A stretch of 64,000 nucleotides of DNA, taken from assembly GCA_014871385.1 (NCBI GenBank), contig CM026429.1, forward strand, positions 2,877,799 to 2,941,798, in the 5' to 3' direction. The notes under the pieces were generated by a model, which saw nothing but the letters and a program-made list of their open reading frames with translations, did no database searches and was not told where the DNA came from. This document shows positions 57,785 to 64,000 of this stretch, one piece after another; the stretch's first letter is position 1, and the number at the start of each line of letters is the position of its first letter. The translations under genes were made by a program, and so were the position numbers. The stretch is from Ceratodon purpureus. Taxonomy: Eukaryota > Streptophyta > Bryopsida > Pseudoditrichales > Ditrichaceae.

Positions 57785-60307
57785 ACCCCAGCCCTCGCGC
57801 GGCACGTGTAATTACACGCTTTCGTGTGTTCTGCCCTCGGGCGTGTATTTACGGGTGACGCACTCGAGCCTGGGCCCTAAACAAAAATCATTCTACCATA
57901 GAATCGTGTTATTGCCAAAACATTAACGATGATAGAGTGTGATTACTGTGTTATAAACAAGAGACAGCATGATAAGTGGTCAGTTGTGGCTATCATGCCA
58001 AGAGTCCAGGACAGGAGTCCACTGGGTCAAGTGTGGCTCAAAAAGAAGAAAGAGTGGAATAAATTTAAAGTGTGGTTTAGGATGTGTTTACTTATGCTAG
58101 TCCTGATCATGAAACAACATCAAAACACAAGGCTCCTCTCAACCTGTGATCACTGATCATCAGAGGCCTATCTTTACACAAAAACATGTGACCCAGTACC
58201 CCACTTTCCTAGCCACTTGTCACCAGAGGCTTGTCTCAGGCAATGCATACAGTAGTGTATTTACTGTGGTCCAGATTCTAGAACTCACTATGATGGGCAC
58301 CTTAATCCTGCCACGTGGCCACATAAGTGGTTAAATACAGGTGTCAGGTGATGAAAGGAAATGCAAGTGCTGAAAAAAAATTAAAAACAAAAAAGGAGAA
58401 AAAGATAAAGGAACCTACTTGTTCGATAGAGGAGTACCACAGTCATGGTGATTGTAAATTTCTGTTCCAGAAAAAATTGGAGTCTGGAAGGGGAAATAGC
58501 AGAGCATGCCACCTGGATCTATTGCCTGCCTGTTGTAATGGTATTGGTCCATTAGAGTACAACCTTCTCGCCAGTGGGCGGAGATAGCATGACAAAGGTG
58601 ATAAGTAGTGATGCGCGATCGGTAAAATGGGACCCTCTCATCTCATTTGTTTCACTGTTTACTTTTGTAGTGTGGACTCACTATACCGAAATTCTCCATG
58701 AAATTTTATTTACATGTGAGCTGAAAATATGAGTTGTATGGATATATATATTTATCTTAATATTCCATACATCTTACTCTAATTTAAAGAGATAGGATTT
58801 CGAAAATTAATAATTTTCTTGGAAGTTGCATGAAATATTGATTAATACATATACATTGAAAAAGTCATAAAATTCTCCAAACATCAAAGGATCATCCTCC
58901 ATTCCATTGATTTCCCTTTTTAGCTATATTGGCCTACTTTTTGAAGAAAAATTATCTCAATTCTTCTTACGTAACCATATTTTGAAAAGATATAAGATCA
59001 CAAATCTCACTATAAGCAAAGGAACTAGAAAACTTCTAAAAAAAAAAAGAAAAAAAAAAGAAAAAAAAAACTTCTAAAGTGAATCTACCCCTCGTATAAG
59101 TAGAGAAAACATCATTGTAGAATGTGATGTATAGAATGGACAATACTTCCACACTTGAAGGATCACTAGTGGAAAGAGAGTGGCAGATGACCAAGGCAGG
59201 TGACCAAGAATTTTCCTGGTCATCTCCTGTTCCAGTTAGAGTGCAAGGATTGGCTGGAGGGGAATAAACCGAGAATTTGCGGAATCGAACTCCGGCGCAT
59301 GGGTCTGAGCGTCATTCCTCCCAAGTTCCCCCGCGGAACCGCCCCGGGCCCTTCTATTTCCTGTTCCGCAGAATGTGGCAACTGTAGCGCGTTAGTCAGT
59401 TCTAGTAGAATCTCTGATGAATTACCCGATCAGTAAGTTTCGGTTATATGGTCCACGGTGAATATGATTTTTTATGGTTTTGGCATTCTGAAGTTCACCG
59501 GGTATGTGTGGGCGTAGGGTTCATCAATCCTGTCCCAGTGCATGGGTTATTGATATCCGGACCGAGGTCATCAGAAAATGCGGTTTCATCGTAGTGTTCT
59601 GTACCTCGCAGGGTTGGGAGATCTGCACACTCCGTTTTCCATATCAAAAACTCACTGCATTTTTATATGAATGTGCAGAGAGTGTGCAGATACTGATTGT
59701 TGACAGATACACCGACCCCCTCGCACAACAAACCCAATAACAGTCAATCCACCTCTACCACCCCCTCCTACTCATACATAATGAACTATAAAGGGCAGAA
59801 CATTGTCAGATCTGCTACCGCACAATCATGAATATAAACGCCGCCATTTCACAATGAGACGCATAACCATTTAAGTCTAGCAGTATGTAAGATATACATG
59901 GTGGAACAGAACAGAGGACTGAAAGCATTCGACAGCCATTACCGGGCAGTATATACTTCAGGAAAGGAAAGGCATGTGCTGTACAGAAGGCCTTGGTTTA
60001 ACGACAACCAATTCATGTCGACATAGAACACAGATAGAAAATTATATTCACTTCAGGAAATGAAACCCAGTGACTACAGCCCCAATCATCATAGTCCAGA
60101 GTTCCTTCGGCAATATCACAGAATATGAAGCTACTTAATTTGGTCGATAGCAGTGACTGTCATCATTCGAGAAAACACCTTAACAGTAGGCAGTAGAAAA
60201 ATGGATGCTGCAGCAACTACCTATGAAACCGTTGCAATTGTAGCGTCGTATGGAGAAGACATGGCACTTATGGTCAACAAGGGCGACTGTACAACTCCAT
60301 ACCTGTA
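57785..60307. other. Intergenic region and likely 3' trailer of the 60308 gene
   Basis: No gene is supported. An A-rich microsatellite at about 59037-59070 is bordered by CTTCTAAA on both sides. A GC-rich stretch at 59240-59360 contains, on the minus strand, GAGTTCGATTCC, another tRNA T-loop-like match without tRNA folding. A 12-bp inverted pair (ATCTGCACACTC / GAGTGTGCAGAT) lies at about 59621-59695. Sequence just below 60308 is probably the untranslated trailer. Confidence 0.4.
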
Positions 60308-61825
60308 TCAGAGAGAATAGCATCCGCCATGGTTGGATGGATCCTCCTCCACTGTTGCAAGGGACACTTTCTCCAGCATATCCGACAATTCCTTCGCAGA
60401 TGTGGCCTCCTGTCGACGGCATTCCCCTTCCGATGTTGTAGATGCAGATTCTCCGAGGTGCATCAACGCCAGTCGCTCCAACGCGAACTCCGTCACTTCA
60501 TCTGCATGGTAGGGAGAAGATGGAGGCAAGTCCGGCATACCCTCCGGTGAACAGACGGACATCTCTGGCAGAACGCCCCAAAATGCAGACGACTGTATGC
60601 ATTCAAATTGCGAAGACGTTGGTATCGTCTCAGAGGTGCTGTCCTCATCCCTGAAGTCGTCCACCAAAATTGGATTCGAAGCAGTACTTCCACATCGTCT
60701 CAAAGAAGTATGTTCAGTGGACAGGCATATTCAAGTAAACTATCCTGCTTTCAGATCATTCCCGTTTCCAAAATCTTGTGATACTTAGGTTGACTGCGCT
60801 TACAACTTCTTCGTCCCAGTAAGTGTATCATACCGCGAAGGAAGTTACGTTTAAAAAAGATCTGGTTTTCCCAGGGAAAATTACTGTCGTCCTCGTTAGA
60901 GGACGAATGTTCAAGATCTGGAAAAAGTTAGGAATTGCCGGTACACGTCTGTTAATTACAACTAATGTTATGAATGAACTACATGGTCCGTATGCGTGTG
61001 CTGGCACAAAAAAAGCCGACTGTGTGACTTCAGAAACAACATTCAACGAACCTAGTAATGTGCACAGTGAGAGTGGAAATCCTCACTGGAAGAGTTCTCG
61101 CTCCTTCCAAAACAGATTCCAACTTCCTCCGAACTCCACGCCTTCGATGCCTCCGATTCGGCACCATCGTCAAGGAAGGAGAGGTCCTCAGGAGGTGGAG
61201 GTGAACCAAAACTTGGACCCGGTGCGTGAATTACCGGTCCGTATCCTCCAGCGAATGGATTCTCCAAGACATAGGGTTCTGGCGGCAACACGGAATCATC
61301 TTTAGCCTCTGAAGACGCCAATGCAACACCAACCGCCTCCAATTGTTCAGGGGGGGGAGTCGATGGACGGCTCCGAACATTTCCTTCCGCCATGGCTTCA
61401 GTAGGAACAGAATTGAATTCTGTGCTTGCAACATCCTCCATCTCAACATCTTCACCCTCGACCTGCTCGCCTTGAGGAGGTGTAATCGGGCCCGGATTTC
61501 GTTGGTCCGATTTAGCAGGCCCAGACCCGGTGTTTCGAGAGTCACTGTCGACGTTGATTGGACATGCGAAGCAGCTTCCAGAGGGATTGAACGGGACATT
61601 CAGCTGCGAGAGGAAGGTCTCGAAGGTGTAACCTGCAGCGTTTCCCAAGTGAATTATGTCTTCGTAACACTCCTTCGACCATACAAAATGAGAGGAGTCC
61701 TCGAAGAGGCGAGAAAGAGCAGGCACATCGGGCAGCCATAGCTTAGGCTCCCGGTGGTGTTTCGCGTCCCGATTGAAGAAGATAATAGACATCCAGGCAA
61801 GGATTGAGCCCTTCTCGCAATCCAT
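60308..61825 (-). CDS. Unrecognised acidic, Ser/Pro-rich protein, about 420 residues
   Basis: I do not recognise this family. Three coding exons join in phase: 61825-61087 (the exon itself starts at 61828), 60917-60785 and 60698-60308, ending at TGA. The start is the first ATG, MDCEKGSILAWMSIIFFNRD. Residues 1-80 look folded (WLPDVPALSRLFEDSSHFVW, CYEDIIHLGNAAGYTFETFL). Residues about 81-250 are low-complexity and acidic with Pro runs (GEDVEMEDVASTEF, RPSTPPPEQ, SFGSPPPPEDLSFLDDG) and one NPF triplet. Then come a short basic stretch (FFKRNFLRGM...LLGRRSCKRSQPKR), a second acidic part (PILVDDFRDEDSTSE) and a C-terminal helix-like segment (SAKELSDMLEKVSLATVEED). The basic stretch could be a nuclear localisation signal, but location is a guess. 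The intron at 60784-60699 is only 86 bp and its acceptor is weak (TTTGAG), so that join is the least sure. Confidence 0.6.
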
Positions 61826-61980
61826 CTTCTGTATTGAAGAAAACAGGAGTCAAGAGGAACACGGAGGAATACCAGTTTCTTCTGACACGGTTAACAAAGT
61901 TGAACTAGCAGGAAGGGAGATAAGGAATTCAAGAGTAACGTGATAACGTATTTCTAATGAGAAAGAGGTGATTTCCATAC

Positions 61981-62049
61981 CTCAAGACTGGGCTGAAGGT
62001 CTCCTAGACAAGCGGGTTTAGGATTTGATATGCAACTGAGACATGATAG
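61981..62049 (-). other. Probable upstream exon of the 60308-61825 gene
   Basis: An intron 61980-61829 has a good donor (CTTGAG/GTATGG) and acceptor (TACAG/AAGATG). Upstream, 62049-61981 is open in the same phase (SNPKPACLGDLQPSLE, then K-M) and preceded by a CCAG acceptor. There is no ATG in it before an upstream stop, so it is either a leader exon or part of a longer protein starting further upstream. Confidence 0.4.
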
Positions 62050-64000
62050 CTGGCTCGGTTGACGTGACTACCAGAGCCACCAATGCCCACTGTACATGGC
62101 ACCATCATCGTCTTCTCTGCATGTTCTCCATTACGATCTCCCACAATTGGAACCATGATAACCAGATCTCCAAAATTGCTTAACCCATCCTGTCATTTGA
62201 CAATACCATAACTTACTAATGATTCGGGAAATCACGAACTCTGGAATATCCACATCAGCCAAACCATGAGAAGGAACAAAATGAACAAGAAACTGATAGG
62301 TTATGTCATGGAAATGTCAGTATTCGACAGGGCATGAATCTAAATTGCAGTCGTGGCAAAAAACATCTGCGCTGGAAGATCAATCACTTACCAAAGTGGT
62401 TTCACTCATGTGAACAGCAATAAATCACGCCCGATTTCCATTACGAATACGCATTGCCACATGCAGAAAACATCAATTGATATCAAAACTGAGGAACTCC
62501 AACAGCAAAATCTGAGTCGATCTCCCTCCAACATGTGCCATCGTAACTTCATCCCAACTCTACTTTCATCAGTTGTCCTCTCAGTCCGCTTCGACTGAAT
62601 GTCTTGCACATATCACACCGTCACGGATCAAGCAGTGACACATATGACGGGATCGAAGAGATGTACAACTAGTTGTAATTGAGTGCGCTAAAAGAGACTA
62701 CTAGTCAAGTACTCTAAGGATTTGATAGCTAGTTGGAGGTCTGGTACGATGTACTAGGCACAGACCTGATCGTTTGTAGCAGATCATAATGTCGGGCGTA
62801 CTGTCGCCCTCACTATACTGAAGACATCCAAAGAACCATCAGTCGAACAGATTTCTCCTCTGGTAGAAGCTCCTATCGGTTTAGAGTCACTTAGTAAGCA
62901 CACATTGATGCAACATACATACTCGTATACCGAGGACAGGGGTGGCCTTCCTCATTGATGGTCTGCAATGAGTATGAGCTATTTCTACAGTAATGTCCTC
63001 GGTGTACTCGGGCGTATCGTGTGTCCATCAGAATGTCCAGAATCTATTAACTGTTCACTACAATCAGGTGAAGTACATGACAGTCTTCCAAGCAGTCTTC
63101 ATATAAGGGGAACATTACCAGACTAATCCTCCCACGTTTTCCAAGATGAGAGGAACTATGTGCACTACAATCTGAAAATCACCTGGGGAACTTGGAGTAA
63201 CTAGTGATCGTCTCTACAATGTGAAGTCTATGTCGGACAATTATGATTAAGTATATTAACACTCTACTTCACTGCGGAATATTGTAAGACCTACACGATA
63301 TAACTGGAGGACACAAAACATCAATGTCGTATAAGCACTGTCCGTAACCGATATATCACTCATTATTACATATTGCAAAATGTAAACTCACAGATCCTGG
63401 AACCATTTCATACTGGAGGTTAGTCATACCACGTGAGCATATGTGGTTCTCTGCGGGAAATGCGTGTTTATAGAGTATACTTTTTTAAAAAAAATGTCCG
63501 CACAAAAAGGGAAGCAGAACATGAATAAAAAGAAAATATAACGTGATGTTCTCCTGCACCTCCGCACGTGCTGTATACGTTCACGTTAGAAAAGATATTG
63601 TACAGTTTGTAAGCTCTCATGATATCATGGAAGGATCCTCTCTTTCAGCCGAGTGCTGAGAAGACGTCTCTGATATATGAATCCCGAAAAATTGCATTCT
63701 CTGGGAAAACCATTTACAATCCGTACGCCAAGGTAGCGGAACAATCAATTCATGCTCTGCTCTCGTTCGTAAGTCACTGCAATTTCACTTGCAAACGTAC
63801 TATGTATCTGCAAAATAATTAAAACAATGAAAGAAGTAACATTAGTGTGGGAGAATGTCAGCCACGTGAATGGAGAAACCAGTTTCCGAATTAGTGGCAA
63901 CGTATTCTCTGGAGGTAATCCACACACTATTCCTGGCGTATTTTGGGTTAAGACTATTGTATTCTCAACTTCACATTCTAGACATACGGATCCAAATTTT
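62050..64000. other. Upstream flank of the 60308 gene, no gene seen
   Basis: Several short frames on both strands (for example 62406-62609 minus, 63619-63822 plus) lack recognisable motifs. A minus-strand stretch near 62060-62210 is open for about 60 codons but in a different frame from the exon below. The G-poor block found upstream of the other three genes is absent, so the transcription start may lie beyond 64000. Confidence 0.35.

Noticed and set aside
59037-59075. Poly-A tract bordered by CTTCTAAA on both sides, as a retroposed insertion with target duplication
   Set aside because: Nothing but the A-rich tract lies between the repeats, so slippage of a microsatellite explains it better.

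Overview
The window looks like nuclear DNA of a land plant, most likely a moss close to Physcomitrium. The host genes are plant families (villin, a D-type cyclin, a telobox-Myb telomere-binding protein). Introns are mostly 80-600 bp, gene-free DNA is very AT-rich, and a DUF4371-type hAT relic resembles copies I recall from moss genomes. The species is an inference; no rRNA or organelle marker is present.

Four host genes can be supported, all on the minus strand. (1) 1-6232: a plant villin, 17 coding exons from the ATG to the end of gelsolin repeat 6; linker and headpiece lie left of the window. (2) 20394-23151: a D-type cyclin, six exons, 388 residues, with an LxCxE motif and intact CDK-contact residues. 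(3) 36022-40803: a TRF-like telomere-repeat binding protein, ten exons, 956 residues, with a ubiquitin-like domain and a C-terminal telobox Myb. (4) 60308-61825: an unrecognised acidic, Ser/Pro-rich protein of about 420 residues in three coding exons, with a probable leader exon at 61981-62049. Exon phases were joined by hand and are consistent in all four; the weakest junction is villin exon 15 to 16.

Upstream of genes 1-3 lies a block that is almost free of G on the + strand (about 7200-7680, 23440-23800, 42900-43830). At two of them the strand bias flips abruptly to G-rich just beyond (about 7690 and 43900). These flips probably mark transcription starts, possibly divergent ones.

The rest is a graveyard of repeats. 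A decayed hAT transposase (12970-16459) is interrupted by a 444-bp inverted-repeat element. A family of 0.3-1.3 kb elements ends in CCCCTAAAG-like inverted termini bordered by TTAA (30891-31831, 32948-33770, 49739-50577, 55655-57007, 57438-57784, plus partial ends near 17435 and 19367). This architecture resembles piggyBac, unexpected in a land plant, and the termini look like the plant telomere repeat. One copy carries a nested Stowaway-like MITE. Other items are two further MITE candidates, an 18-bp minisatellite within a higher-order repeat, a miRNA-like hairpin at 19145-19237, several tandem duplications and a possible LTR fossil. The genes are not an operon or obvious pathway. The only thematic link is that a telomere-repeat binding protein sits among repeats whose ends resemble its target.
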